In this document: one piece after another, positions 24,738 through 37,213 of the stretch
Layout of the letters: each line of letters begins with the position of its first letter
Position numbering within the stretch: position 1 is the stretch's first letter
From: Diatrype stigma
Lineage: Eukaryota > Ascomycota > Sordariomycetes > Xylariales > Diatrypaceae
Direction: 5' to 3'
DNA: 64,000 nt
Assembly: GCA_022225965.2 (NCBI GenBank)
Contig: JAKJXP020000090.1
Location: 1 to 64,000 of the forward strand
The notes under the pieces: model-generated
Database searches by the model: none
The model's input: only the letters and a program-made list of their open reading frames with translations
Told to the model about the DNA's origin: nothing
Translations under genes and position numbers: made by a program

Positions 24738-25891
24738 TTTTGTCGTCGGATGGGAGGTTTATGGACATTATTAGGGGGGGGCGGTAAAGTGCAATGAGCA
24801 GAGAAAGCACGTATTTCGACCTTGAATGTTTTCTCCCTCGGAAGGTTTCAAGGGTTCAAGAGTCCAAGGGTTCAAGGGTTCCAACGGCAGTTCTATACCT
24901 GCTCTGTACTCGATACCCGCTCCGTACCCAACTGAGGTCTGAACTAATAAAATCGGCGGAGGTCGCAAAAAAAAGAAGTGCAAGCAGCCCACCAGCCCGC
25001 CAGCCCTGCCCACCTGCCCACCGGCCCACCTGCCCACCTGCCCACTTCCAGTCGGGTCTTCCACTGTTCCACTGCCCGCCGTTGTGGGTAAAGTCGGTAG
25101 GTGGTGGACCATAACGCCGAGCTTTCAGCTTAGTTGCTAAGGTACCTAGACTACCTACCTACCGTACCTTCCCGGCCTGACTCATCACCGTTTCTTATTT
25201 GCAGGTTTACCAGCAGCCAGCGTCCAGTACCTATCCGACACACAACTGGCCAATAATCCCGAGAAGTGCAAGCACAGCTAGACACCTGTGCAGCTAGAAA
25301 GGAGCTACTAACTTAGATGGGCAGGGTTTTCGGTGCCTGGAACCTTCGCTAACGGATGACCCCTTACCACTACAATACCACCACTAAAGCCATTACCATA
25401 GTACTGCTCCCATGTACCTAGACCATCCAAACGCAGACCCCGCCAGCCCGCGTAATGGAAGCAACTGAAAAATAAACAACTGCAAAATACCCCTCCTGAA
25501 AAGGGCCTATCTAACTAGGGCCTAACTACCACCACCTGCCACCCTTAGGCCTAGTCTAACTATCTATCTTACGTACGAATAGCAACATACATATACGTCA
25601 GAGCCACTTGCCCCACTATGACATCCCACACATGCACCACCTGCACCACCTGCACCACCTGCAATTGTTGACATTTCGATGTTCAAGGTTGCTTGTGCTG
25701 CAGTTCTGCACCCCCAGACCCCCAACTTGGAATATCTACGTACCACAAGTTGCGTACATAGTAGCTGTCTACACGTGAGATGAGGAAATAGCCCTATCTG
25801 CCTATCATTGTACACTCCCTCGCTTTTGGACCGCATTGGACCGCTTTGGACTGGACCCCATTCTCTTGCCCGTCCTAGGAACACTAGGAAG
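24738..25891. other. Divergent promoter region between GCN1 and the DEAH helicase gene
   Basis: About 1.15 kb shared by two divergently transcribed genes. It contains CCCACCTGCC-type repeats (about 24990-25050) and GTTCAAG repeats (about 24848-24880). No coding frame was supported. A frame-compatible Met at 25808 precedes the chosen helicase start. Confidence 0.5.
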
Positions 25892-28800
25892 ATGCCCCCA
25901 AAGAAGAAGAAGACCAAGCCAGGTGCTAACCCAGCTCGAGGGTTCGCTACTACGTCGATTGCTTCGAAGCCCAGGCTTGAGAACCCCGAATCTACACCCG
26001 CCGTCGCTTCAGAAACACCGACTGCTAAGGCGTCCGGGGGCAAACCCGGTGCTCCGTCATCTACCACCCAGGATGCCGGCAAATCACAATCCGATGATGC
26101 CAAGAGGCCCTCCAAGAAGGCGGAAGAGCTGAGCCCAGAAGAGTTCGAAAGACAACTAGAGGAATCCGACCTCCAGCTTCTGGTCGAGAAGTATGCTCAG
26201 AAAGTGAAAAGAGATGCTCAGAGGCAAAAGTCCAGGCTCGAGACCGATCGCCGTGTGCTCCGAGGACAGGCGGAGCCGCTCAATACGAGAAAATGGCTGC
26301 CCCAGGAGCTTATGGACCACATTTTGGATCTCATTCAGGCCGAAGGTCGCTTCTCTACTTCATCCCTACTGCCCGAGGGGTCTTCTGCTGGGAAAGCGCT
26401 CCCCGAAGAAGACCTCACTATCAGATTATGGACTCTGGAACAGACACTGAAGAATGCTTACTTTCCTGATGACAAGGTAAACGGTGTTTTACAGTACGTG
26501 CTAGAAATAGCTTCGAACATTCCTGGCACGGTCAGGGATAGTATCTGGGGTCTGGAAGAGGCTCTGGATTGGCTTGCTCGCGAATCTACACGGGAAGAGC
26601 TCCGTGATTATGATTACAGGGGTAGATCCGCCAAAGCACAAACTGGTAAGTTGCGAATTTGTATGTGCGTTACTATACGAGGATTTACTTAACATGACCG
26701 ATCGCAGACTCTCCTTTTGACAGCCCACTTCCATCAGGGGCAAATTCACCACTGCTTCTGGAAGCCAATGGGCCACCTAAATCAAATGGCCGTAAGAACG
26801 GCTCTGCGAGTTTACGCTCGTCTGGTACCGTTACGCCAAGAAAACTTGCTGTGACTTGCACCGAGGATTTCGAGCCCGACGATCTGATTCCAGCTTATCT
26901 TGAGACCAGGGCTAAGCTATTCCAAATTCAACGCCCAAAGCAGGGGAACTCCAAGGCCAAATCGGCAAGGCAGCGATTCTCAAACGCTGGGGAAATTGCC
27001 CCTGATGAGTTGGAGGAGGCAAAGTTGCTCGCCAAAATTGATCGTATAGAGCAGGATGTCTTGTTCGATAAAGCTCTGGCTGATCACACGTGGCGCGCAA
27101 ATCGGATAGACCTGGAGAAGGAGTTTGCCGCTGCTAAGAAGCAAGAGGCCGACGAAGCAAAACAGGACGAGACCGCAGAGAAATCCGACGCAGACTCAGA
27201 CGACGATATCACCAAAGAGGCTGAAAGAATCGCTGCCGAAGTTTTGCAACAGGATGATGCCGAAGACGATCAGGCATTGACGGATCTATTTGCAAGTCTT
27301 CCAACCCAGGAAGTCGACCCGACTACGGGGAAGACGAATACGGTCATCAATGGATCGGACGGAATCAAGGTTTACATCCGCGATTTTGGAAAATGGACTG
27401 GCGTTAGCCCCTTACGTGCCCTGGAGGAAACATGTCGCTCAAGGTATTCAAGCCATCGAAAGACAAGTGGTATAGCATTGCTAATAAATGTACAGGGAAT
27501 CATCCGCCAAAGTTTCATACAGGCTTGTATCCGAAAACCCGCATTCGAATCGCCACATGGTGTCTATTTCGTGGTCAAAACCACAAGAGGGATTCACTAC
27601 CCCTAACATCTCCCATATCGAATCCGCTGCTAACCCCCTTCAATTCGTATTCAAAATGGTTTCAGTCGCAACCCCGGATCCTAAGCAATCCGAAGCGTAT
27701 ATTGCCACAGTTGCCCTGTTTGCTATATTCAGCTCTACCAAAGAAGACAAAGTTTTCATGAGGTTGCCTGCTGTTTGGCGAGAGCTCTGGTCGGAAATGG
27801 CCCAAGAGAAGAAGGCACAAGAAGACTCAATAGACCGTGATTGTATCAGGAATATTCGTTCCATGGTACGTCGAAAGAAAGACCAGGAACTAGAGGATGG
27901 TGTCATCTTACAAGGTGCCTTCCGCGGGCGAGCGTCGCAGCGCAACGCGAATGACCAAGGAGATGAATCAGCTCTTGATAGGACGGGTCGAAATGTACAA
28001 GAACCGGAATACTTCCAGAGGATTTGGGCGGAGAAGGCGTCTACGCCAAGGTTCCAAGTAATGTTGGTACGTATAATTCTCTTGCTAGCCATTTTGGGGC
28101 TCAACTGACACTCAATAGCATTCTAGAATGCAGCTGCCAATGTGGCAGTTCAGAGACCAAGTAATCAACGCTGTTGATCAGGAACAAGTCGTCATTATTT
28201 GCGGTGAGACTGGATGGTATGTGTGCTTCAGCACCCGGTAGAAGATGTTCCGAAGTGACTAACATTTTAAACAGTGGCAAGAGTACTCAAGTGCCATCGT
28301 TCCTACTGGAGCACCAGTTACGGCTAGGGCGTCCCTGTAAAATCTATTGCACGGAACCACGACGAATATCTGCTATCTCGTTGGCCCGGCGTGTGAGCGA
28401 GGAGCTCGGGGAGGGGAGAAATGACCTCGGTACTTCAAGGTCGCTCGTGGGCTATTCTATCCGCCTCGAGGCCAAAACATCGAAAGAGACGCGCCTAGTG
28501 TATGCCACCACAGGTATCGTCATGAGAATGCTTGAAGGCTCTAATGAACTACGCGAAATCACTCATTTAGTGCTTGACGAAGTCCACGAGCGCACAATCG
28601 ACTCGGACTTCTTACTCATTGTTCTCAAGAAGCTTCTCCTGCGGCGGAAGGATCTCAAGGTCATTCTCATGTCAGCTACTGTAGATGCTGAGAAATTCTC
28701 GAAATACTTGGGAAGAGCACCCGTTCTAAATGTACCAGGCCGCACATTCCCGGTGCAGGTTAAGTATCTAGAAGATGCGATCGAGGCCACCGGATATACA

Positions 28801-31221
28801 CTCGAACAGCGGAATCGCGAGAAGATGACAGATCTAGATGATGATCTGGCTGATTTGGATGCGGATTCTTCATCTACTACCGAGGCTGCTAAAGAGTTGC
28901 GGCAATACTCGGCCAAAACTCGAAATACACTCTCTCAAATCGACGAATATCAGATAGAGTACGATCTTGTTGTACAGCTGATCCGCCAAATCGCAAACGA
29001 CCCAACATATATCAACTATAGCAAGGCCATCCTGGTATTCCTTCCGGGCGCAGCCGAGATCCGGTCACTGAACGACTTCTTACTTGGGGATCCTTTCTTC
29101 CAAAGGAACTGGGAGGTGATCCCGTTGCACTCAACGCTGGCCACAGAAGACCAGGAGCGCGCTTTCGTCGTCCCACCCCAGGGCTTCAGGAAAATTGTTC
29201 TAGCAACCAACATTGCAGAGACGGGTATCACCATCCCAGATGTAACGTGCGTTATAGACACCGGAAAGCATCGCGAGATGCGATTCGACGAGAGGAGGCA
29301 GCTGTCCAGGCTGATCGACACGTTCATCTCGAGGGCGAACGCTAAACAGCGACGAGGTCGAGCGGGTCGTGTTCAAGAAGGTCTCTGTTTCCATATGTTC
29401 ACGAAATACCGCCATGACAAGCTCCTGAACGAGCAGCAAACCCCAGAGATGCTCAGGCTCTCCCTCCAGGACCTGGCCATCCGCGTCAAGATCTGCAAGA
29501 TCGGCGGCATCGAAGAAACACTCGGCGATGCCCTGGATCCCCCCTCCGCCAAGAACATCCGGCGCGCCATCGACGCGCTCGTAGACGTGCGGGCGCTCTC
29601 TGCCTCGGAAGAGCTCACGCCCCTCGGCTATCAGCTCGCGCGCCTGCCCCTCGACGTCTTCCTCGGCAAGCTCATCCTGCAGGGCGCCATCTTCAAGTGC
29701 CTGGACATGGCCCTCACAGTGGCGGCGATCCTGTCGTCGAAGTCGCCCTTCTCGGCGCCGTTCGGCCAGCGCGCCCAGGCCAACCAGGCCCGCAAGGCGT
29801 TCGCGCGGGCCGACTCCGACCTCCTGACCGTGTACAACGCCTACCTGGGCTGGAAGCGGGTGTGCCAGGGCGGCGTGGCCGGGGGCCAGGAGTTCCAGTA
29901 CTGCAAGAAGAACTTCCTGTCGGCGCCGAACCTCGGAAACATCGAGGACCTCAAGGGCCAGCTGCTCGTGTCGCTCGTCGACTCGGGGTTCCTGCAGCTG
30001 ACGGAGGAGGAGCGGCGGTCGCTCCACCGGTTGCGGTTCGGGCCCGGACGCGGCCGCGGCCGGCACCAGCAGTTCTACGAGCTGCCGCGGCGCGTCAACG
30101 TCAACAGCGATAACGACCTGGTGAGCTCGTCCGTCATCGCCTGGAGCTTCTACCCCAAGCTGCTCGTGCGCGAGAACCGCGGCTTCCGCAACGTCGGCAA
30201 CAACCAGAGCATCAGCCTGCACCCCTCGAGCGTGAACAAGGGCCGCATGGAGCTGCGCTGGCTGTCGTACTACCATATCATGCAGTCTAAGCAGTGAGTT
30301 TTTGTCCTTCTCTTTCTTCCTTTCTTTCCATTCCTGGGTGGTCATCGAGAGCGACGTCTGTCTTCCCGTCTGATCATCTGCGAACCAACCGGTCCTATTA
30401 CCTAGGAATACATTTGTTTGCTCATTGTGTGTTTGTATGCATGCTGATTCGGGGCTTTGTCTCCTCTCGTTAGGTTCTTGAATGCCCATGAGACTACGGC
30501 TGTCGAAAACTTCGCCATTGCGCTGCTCTGTGGCGATGTGCGTATTGATGTAAGTTGACCTATCTACCTATCTATTCACCTACTGCATCTTCTATCGAAT
30601 CACTTGCACACTCCTTACTTGCTTACTTCGTATTTATCCTTCCCTTCTTCCCATCCAAACTCAATTACCACCGACATTCACACATCATCAACTCGAATGA
30701 ACTCGGCCCCCCCTAACCCCTCCAACCACGCACATACCTATGCACCTACCTATACATCTCTACATACACACTCATGAGGAGGGAAAGAAAATCAAGAAAA
30801 GCTAACCTCAAATCCGCCCCTCCCCCAGATGTACGCCGGTGTCATCATCCTCGACGGCAATCGCGCGCGCTTCAGCGTGCCCGACTGGAAGGCCGCCCTC
30901 GCGCTCAAGGTGCTCCGCGCCCGCCTGCGCGACCTCCTGACCCGCTCCTTCCGCATGCCCGGCCGTCTGCCCACTGCACAGCAGGAAAAGTGGCTCGATA
31001 CTTGGCAGCGCATCTTCAGCCAGGATTTCGGTGGTGGCGGTGGCGGTGGCGGTGGTGACCGTGATCGCAGTGCTACTCTTGGTGGTAGTGGTAACGGTGC
31101 TAGTAGTGGTGGTAGTGGAGGAGCAGGAGCAGGAGTAGGAGTGGGTGGTGGTAACGGGGTGGATGCTGGTGATGGGAGCGGTGCGGGCGCGGGCGCGGGC
31201 GCGGGTGTGAAGCTGACCTAG
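25892..31221 (+). CDS. DEAH-box RNA helicase of the DHX57 / YLR419W type
   Basis: Seven exons: 25892-26645, 26708-27443, 27496-28066, 28119-28216, 28275-30293, 30474-30549 and 30829-31221, giving 1548 residues. The start is the ATG followed by a lysine run (MPPKKKKTK); an in-frame Met at 25808 would add 28 residues. A UBA-like helix set lies near residues 215-235, then an acidic and coiled region. The helicase core follows: Walker A GETGCGKST (716-724, split by intron 4), DEVH at about 821, SAT at about 852 and QRRGRAGR at about 1078. HA2 and OB-fold modules come after it. The C-terminus is a Gly-rich tail (about 1485-1548). UBA-bearing DHX57-like proteins are ATP-dependent RNA helicases linked to translation; the exact role in fungi is poorly known. 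The core is unambiguous, and exon joins in the N-terminal half are a little less certain. Confidence 0.93.
31029..31209 (+). repeat. Gly-rich coding minisatellite in the helicase C-terminus
   Basis: GGTGGC, GGTAGT and GCGGGC-type triplet and hexamer repeats in the last exon encode a Gly/Ala/Ser/Val-rich tail ending in KLT. Length variation is likely. Confidence 0.75.
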
Positions 31222-32736
31222 GTGGTCGGCTCCTCGTTCTAGCCCGAGACCTCCTTACTTATGCTTGCTGCAGCTGCTGCTGTTCATCCGTCGTCGAATG
31301 TGCAATCGCCTACGAAGGTCGAGTTCGAAATCGATCGGCAAACTCCACCGATGAGTTGCTCCGTTGGTCGTTTGGTAATTGGCTCGGGGTGCTATCACAT
31401 GGATGAGCAAAGATGTCACCCCAAGTCGGCAGCAAGACATGCGAGCTGAAACGGATAGGAGAGAAAAGCAGTCAAGAATGATGGGAGATAAACGGACTAT
31501 TGACTAGGCGATTGGTCAGTCAGTCCGGATAGATGAATGGGAATAAAAGCCTCGCCGGTCTGGTCTAGTCTGCCCGGATTGGGCTGGGTTGGGTTGTGTT
31601 ATCCCTATAACTTACCTAGCAGAGGAGCGCACGTGGCGATAGAGCGGTGGTGGTGATGATGGAATATAAAACATAGGGGTGATTTAGTTGCAACCCGACG
31701 CGAATTTCACCATGATTCAGATGGTAGATTGGTCTCGTTCTACATGCCTGCCTGCCTACCTGCCTACCTAGCTGGCTACCTTGTTGTCACCGAGCTATCA
31801 CTTACTACATTTGAGAAGCGAAATAGGGGGTGAGTGAGTGAGTGGGTGAGTGGATGAGCAGCTAGCTAGGTATCTAGGTAGGTACTTAGTTCGTTCGACT
31901 AGATGCCTGCTCAACGGAGGCTACGAGGACAGAAAAAGACAGGCGCTTCGTGGGTAGGGTAGGCAAGATACTTAACAGAACGAAATCCAACATAATATAA
32001 GTACTCTTCGTGTTTTTATCTCTTGTGATCAGATTTGGTTACTCAATCCCTCCTACCTCCCCTCCCCCTTTACCCCCTGACCAAGAATCCATTTGATCGA
32101 TCATCCCTCATTATCAACGGTCTGACCAGGCGTTGATCAGGTATGAAATGATAATGATAGCCTTTTCCGGGTCAGGTCCACGTCGACTGGACTGGACCTC
32201 TGCCCCTTTCCCAAGTGGTCTATCACGAAGGATAGAAACAAGCAAATAGAAAGGTAAGAGGTAGGTAAGGCAGTAAGGTTTAGTCATGCATGCATACATT
32301 AGGTACGTACGTTACATACATACATAGCATAGAACTTCGTGCTCGTGCAATCAATCAATCAATCTTTCCAACTCTCTCCCCCTCCCCCTAACTCTCTTCC
32401 CTTCCCTCTATCCCCCTCTGCTCTCTGCTGCATCTCATGTCTTCCCTCTTGTCTTGTCTTGTCTTGTCTTTTTCTTTCTGTTCCTCTAGGGGAAACAAAA
32501 TTACCGAAAACCCAACCATGAATGACGAGGAATAGTTAACGGGGCCTCTCATTGCGCTTCCGTTTCATTCCGGGTCTTTCCTCTCCCTAAACTTTCCTTC
32601 CCGTTCCATCCATGCCTCCGTGCTTCTATGCTTCCTTCCTTCCTTCCCTCTCATCTCGGTATGACTAACAATAATGCCGGGGGTATCAGATGAAATCGTG
32701 ATTATTACAAGGGAAAAAATTAAGAAATATTTTGTT
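31222..32736. other. Intergenic spacer between convergent helicase and PRP24 genes
   Basis: About 1.5 kb with 3' ends of both genes, short GAGTGAGTG, CTACCTGC and CAAT repeats and a TTGTC repeat at about 32450-32470. No gene was supported. Confidence 0.5.
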
Positions 32737-35700
32737 TTATGCCTCCTTAGTCGCCGATCCCGCCCCTGTTCCATTCACCACTACTGCTGCTGCTCCGTCA
32801 GCGGTCTTGCTGTTTCCAGAAGCACTACCGTTGGCTGAACTCCCAGCACCAAGGAACAAGGCCTTGAACTCCGCGTTGCTCTTGGGTTTCGTCGTGGCAC
32901 CACCATCGTTCGTGTTCTCGTTCTCGTTGGCATTGTTTTGGTTGTTGCTCTTAGGTGCAAATCCCAGTCCCCGTTTCGGACCACCACGTCCACGACCTGG
33001 TGCTGGTGCTGATCTTCTGATATTTTGTGGTGGCATGAAGGGTAGTGCTGATGGTTTCTTGCTATCACCAGCCTTAGCAGCTGCTGGCATCCCATCCCCA
33101 TCCCTTTCTGTTCGCCTATGGCTCTTGTCTCTCAGGAGGTCGCCGACGCTTCCCGTGTGGATCTTGCGACCCGGTACGATCTCGTATCCGTCGAGGGCCA
33201 ATGCGGCTCGTCCGATGGCGGTCGAATCCGTGAACTCGACAATGGCTCCTTGACGGTCTGGTCGGAGGACTAGCTTCACGATGTCGCCGTACTTCTCAAC
33301 CACCGCCCGAACGCGCGCATCGTTGATCGTGTCGGGAATGTTCATCAGGGCCATGGTCCTGTCTTGGATCTCCTGTGCGGATGGCCCTGGACCCTTACCG
33401 CCGCCACGAGCCTCGCCAGGTTCTTCCGGCGTTGGTAGATGGCCGTCGGCGGGGGCTGGCGACGGCGAGGCGGTCGATCCACGCTCAGCCTTGATTGTTG
33501 CGAAGGGCTTGTAATTGGTATCCTTGCTTAGCTCGACCTCGAGGATCTGTGCCTTGAACTTGGTATCGTTGAGCTCTACGGCGCCCTCGGCCCCTTCTTT
33601 CGTTTCGAACACGATATAGGCAGTTCCAAGGTTCTTCCCACCGAGGTTCTTCATGATGCGCACTGTAGATATCTTCCCATACCGACCAAATACGCTTTTG
33701 ATGTCGTTCTCGGTAGCTTTGGGGTCGACGTTCTTCACTTTGACTTCTCGACCTTCGGCAACAGCACCTTCGCGATTTTTCTTGTGGCCCGGGTCTGAGT
33801 ACTTGCACTGTAGTTTATACTTTCCCTCCAGAACCTTACCGTCCTTCAAGGTGGCCTTGTATGCTGCATCAGCGTCGCGGAACGAGACATAGCAGAACCG
33901 GCGGTGTGTGTTGTATTTCAAAGAGGGCCACCGAATGCTGAAGATCTCGCCGCAGTCCTTGAATAGACTGCGTATATAGGCGTCATCAGCGGTAGGGGGG
34001 TAGTTGGACAAGTATATTGTTAACCCTGTTCCTGGTTTGACATGGATCTGAGATTGGCCGAGGTATTTGTTGTCTCGTAACAAGGCCGACTGCACATCAT
34101 CTGTTGAATTGAACTCGATTAGAGCAGAAAAGCTGCCGTCAGCCTCCTTTTGCATGTTGAGGTGATTGATGTGCCCGTACTCGCGAAAATATTTCTTGAG
34201 CGTCGTCGCTGTTACATCCGAGGGCAAATTTGTCACCATTGCCGAAGTGTTCTCACGATCCCGCTTCAGATGTTGTTCGTTAGCAGCATCACTAATGCCA
34301 TTCACTTCGACGTTCTTAGGTCTCTTAACGACGCCCTCTAGATCGCCAGAGTCTGCTTCGCGCTTCCTCTTGGATCCCGACGGAGAGTCTTGCATCGCAA
34401 CATCTTGACTTGCTGAGCCTCCGGACGGCTGTTGAACCGCCTGGACCTGAGCAGCGTACGCGGCAGCCGCTTCGGCATTCTCCCGCTCGCGTCGTTTGGC
34501 AACACCCCTGCGGGCTTTGTAGACGGTATCCAAGGCGAAATGGACGGTTTCCGGCTGTTCGTAATCATTGCAGTGCTGAAGATAAACATCCATCAGTCGT
34601 TCGGGCCAATCCACAGTCCTTCGGCTGATGGCTCGATGTAAGACGCTCGTAGCCAACTCAGGAACTTTCATCGTTTTGGAGCCAGGCGTGACCGGGGTAG
34701 GACTTCGACCCTTTGGCTTGGATGCGTATATCATCATCTCCCAAAGATAGTAACTGAGCCAGAAGTCATAACTGTCGGCTAAGACAGGCTTCTCAGACAT
34801 ACGAACCCAGTGGCTTCGTGCCACATCAATTTCCCCCTTCACTTCGGTGAGAAACTGGGTCAGAATCCGCTCGAGTCTGTAATTTGGGTCACCACGATAT
34901 GCATCTTTATAGAGCCGCTCGCCCCACAGGTGCACGTCTTCCAGAGCAGCTAACAGACCAACCTCGGCGACGTCGGCGGCATCGTCGGGGGCGTTGGGGT
35001 TCATTGCGGTTCGCTTGAGATAACCACACCAGGCGGCGTACATATCCAGAATACCGGTCATGCCATCCTTCTCCAAAGCCTTTGTGTTAGTAGCAGCATG
35101 CTTGATAGCTTCGACGTTGTGGAATGACAGACCGGCCTCTTCGGCGGTTAGTATGTACCTAGCCCAGAGCTGGCCAGACCAGGGGCAGTGGGTTGTGGCT
35201 CGCTGCAGTACATCCAACATATCAGGTAGAGGGTATTGAACCCCTGATCGCTTAATATCGTTATGACGACCAGAGAGATAGACGGCATAATTGCTCCAGA
35301 TGTCATCATCGAAGGAAAAGATGCCAGTCAAAGCGCGCGAGTAGAGACCCAAGCAAATACATACTGCAAGCACAGGGTTCTTAGTATGTTTGACTTGGAC
35401 CATCTCCCAATCCATATAATCTCTCATGATGGCCTTCTGAGCTTCCTCGTCGCCAGACTTGGCAGCCCTGTTTAACTTCAGCTCGTAAGGTTCGCGTAGG
35501 TCGTAGGCGCTCTTGGCCTCCTGGGCGATCTTGGTGACCTCCTTGAACTCGGTCTCGTATGCAGCGTTGTTGTAGGTGCTCAAGAAGCTCGAATACATCT
35601 GGGACGTGTTGTCCCAGGCAGCATGCGGGACCTGTAGTCGATCGCGGAAAAGATGAGATATGCGTCGTACTCCGACGGGGGTCCGGGTCCTAGCTAGCTG

Positions 35701-36057
35701 ATCCAACTCTATCGAGATCCAGCGGTTCCAGAACTCGTGGCTGTCGCTCAGACGAAACTTGATGGCCTCGTAGCCTTCGCTCCATAAGCTGAGAGCGACA
35801 TCGAAAGAGAAGAGCTCTCTGCCCAACATCTGCTCCTCCTCAGACCATCCTGCTTCACCGGTCTGGCAATCGATAAACAGGGACCAGAAATATTCACAGT
35901 AGGCCAGCCAGATCTTCAAGCTTTCGACCTCTGCATTGACGGCATTCTTGAAAAGCTCCACGATCTTGACGCGCGCCTCGAGGTCCCTGGCATGCCGGCT
36001 CTCCTCCTCGACATATGCGAGCCAGCTATCCTCGCCCACGGGATTCACCTTCACCAT
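32737..36057 (-). CDS. prp24: SART3 / Prp24-type U4/U6 snRNP assembly factor
   Basis: Intronless frame of 1106 residues. Residues about 1-520 are HAT (half-TPR) repeats. Four RRMs follow: about 600-675 (with SAMVTNLPSDVT), 677-755 (with LTIYLSNYPP and FCYVSF), 770-852 (with VKVKNVDPKAT and TAYIVF) and 900-972 (with MALMNIPDTIN). Near 1059, NAEFKALFLG matches the C-terminal motif that contacts the Lsm2-8 ring. The layout is that of human SART3 and filamentous-fungal Prp24, which have HAT repeats that budding yeast Prp24 lacks. The protein anneals U4 with U6 snRNA when snRNPs are recycled in the nucleus. The linker after residue 975 is low-complexity, with Asn/Glu repeats. Confidence 0.95.
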   Translation of the reverse strand: MVKVNPVGEDSWLAYVEEESRHARDLEARVKIVELFKNAVNAEVESLKIWLAYCEYFWSLFIDCQTGEAGWSEEEQMLGRELFSFDVALSLWSEGYEAIKFRLSDSHEFWNRWISIELDQLARTRTPVGVRRISHLFRDRLQVPHAAWDNTSQMYSSFLSTYNNAAYETEFKEVTKIAQEAKSAYDLREPYELKLNRAAKSGDEEAQKAIMRDYMDWEMVQVKHTKNPVLAVCICLGLYSRALTGIFSFDDDIWSNYAVYLSGRHNDIKRSGVQYPLPDMLDVLQRATTHCPWSGQLWARYILTAEEAGLSFHNVEAIKHAATNTKALEKDGMTGILDMYAAWCGYLKRTAMNPNAPDDAADVAEVGLLAALEDVHLWGERLYKDAYRGDPNYRLERILTQFLTEVKGEIDVARSHWVRMSEKPVLADSYDFWLSYYLWEMMIYASKPKGRSPTPVTPGSKTMKVPELATSVLHRAISRRTVDWPERLMDVYLQHCNDYEQPETVHFALDTVYKARRGVAKRRERENAEAAAAYAAQVQAVQQPSGGSASQDVAMQDSPSGSKRKREADSGDLEGVVKRPKNVEVNGISDAANEQHLKRDRENTSAMVTNLPSDVTATTLKKYFREYGHINHLNMQKEADGSFSALIEFNSTDDVQSALLRDNKYLGQSQIHVKPGTGLTIYLSNYPPTADDAYIRSLFKDCGEIFSIRWPSLKYNTHRRFCYVSFRDADAAYKATLKDGKVLEGKYKLQCKYSDPGHKKNREGAVAEGREVKVKNVDPKATENDIKSVFGRYGKISTVRIMKNLGGKNLGTAYIVFETKEGAEGAVELNDTKFKAQILEVELSKDTNYKPFATIKAERGSTASPSPAPADGHLPTPEEPGEARGGGKGPGPSAQEIQDRTMALMNIPDTINDARVRAVVEKYGDIVKLVLRPDRQGAIVEFTDSTAIGRAALALDGYEIVPGRKIHTGSVGDLLRDKSHRRTERDGDGMPAAAKAGDSKKPSALPFMPPQNIRRSAPAPGRGRGGPKRGLGFAPKSNNQNNANENENTNDGGATTKPKSNAEFKALFLGAGSSANGSASGNSKTADGAAAVVVNGTGAGSATKEA

Positions 36058-36970
36058 CTTGTCCCTACACGCCTCTGCGTCTGCCTAAGTCAAGACCTAT
36101 ACCTTTCTCTATTTTGCCTTTTCTTGCGCGAACGTCTAGTGAAGGGTCCAGATCCTTCATATGTTTCGTACCAACGATGAAGACTCAGGCAAGCGGTCCG
36201 TATTTATGAGACGGGGGCAAGAGGACGCTGACGTTAGGAACAAATTCCGGGTTGGGCGGGAGAACACGCGGCAAGGCGTTTGTCATGTGATCCGTAGGAT
36301 AAGATACAAATGGCCTCTTCTCTTCTCCCTTCTGCTCTTTCCCTCCCTCTCTCCTTTCTCTTTACTTTTCCCTCTTTCCAAGCGCGACAGTTCCAGAGAT
36401 CGGGCGGATACTTGGTACTGCATATATCAATCATGTAACGTCCCTTGGTAACGCGGTTTGGAAGGCGTCTTGTCGCCAGAGGCCGAGGATTGACGTAGGG
36501 GTGCAATCGGATTCGGATGACGTCGAGATTGGTGCTGGATGCGTGTGTCCGGGAGCTAGGCAGCGGCGAGAAGGAATGAATAGGGGTAACTAGATGGCAC
36601 TCGGAACGATATGAAGGAACGGAATGGTTTGCGTCTAGCTACTGGGTAGGAACGTTGGAAGTAGGTATGTAGGCTGATAGGTAGGTAAAGAGGTACCTCA
36701 CCTACATGGACATGTTGGTTTGCCGGAGTTCAACTAGAAGGCAGCTAGAAGGATACAAACAGGTATCTACTCTACGGGCACTCAGTGAGACGCATGCATG
36801 TGTGAAGTGAGTGGTGCATGTAAGAGAGATGCAGTGCGGTAGGACGCGGTGCGGTGCAGTGCGATGCGATGCGACGTGATGCGGTGTGATGTTGTATGTT
36901 GATGTTGTAGAGTGCCACCAGAGCGTGCTGGAGGTACAGAAGAGGGAAACGGAGCTCAGAAGAGTGTTAC

Positions 36971-37062
36971 GTCCAGTGTCTAGGTAGTGTCCAGTGTCCA
37001 GTGTCCAGTGTCTAGTGTCCAGTGTTCAGTGTCTAGTGTCCAGTATTCAGTGACCAGTGTTC
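36971..37062. repeat. Degenerate CCAGTGTC/CTAGTGTC tandem array
   Basis: About nine imperfect units of a roughly 10-bp motif alternating CCAGTGTC, CTAGTGTC and CCAGTGTT. Confidence 0.8.
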
Positions 37063-37134
37063 AAGGTTGAACGTTTAGGTTGTTTGTTTGGAGAACAGCG
37101 CAGTGGTAGGTGTGTCCGGGTAGGTACCACCAAA

Positions 37135-37213
37135 CAGCAGCAGTGGCAGGGGCAGTGGCAGTTTTGGCAGTGACAGTCGGCAGCAGCAGTAGCAGCGGCA
37201 GTAGCAGTAGGCA
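37135..37213. repeat. CAG/GGCAGT compound repeat
   Basis: Runs of CAGCAG mixed with GGCAGTGGCAG units, directly after the CCAGTGTC array. Confidence 0.75.

Noticed and set aside
29200..30489. 429-codon minus-strand open frame opposite the DEAH helicase
   Set aside because: It is antisense to the helicase exons in GC-rich sequence, has low-complexity composition and no recognisable domain. It is a shadow of the real gene.
30550..30828. Long introns of the helicase gene checked for further C/D snoRNAs
   Set aside because: CTGA words occur, but no RTGATGA-type C box at a suitable distance and no terminal stem were found in introns 5 and 6.
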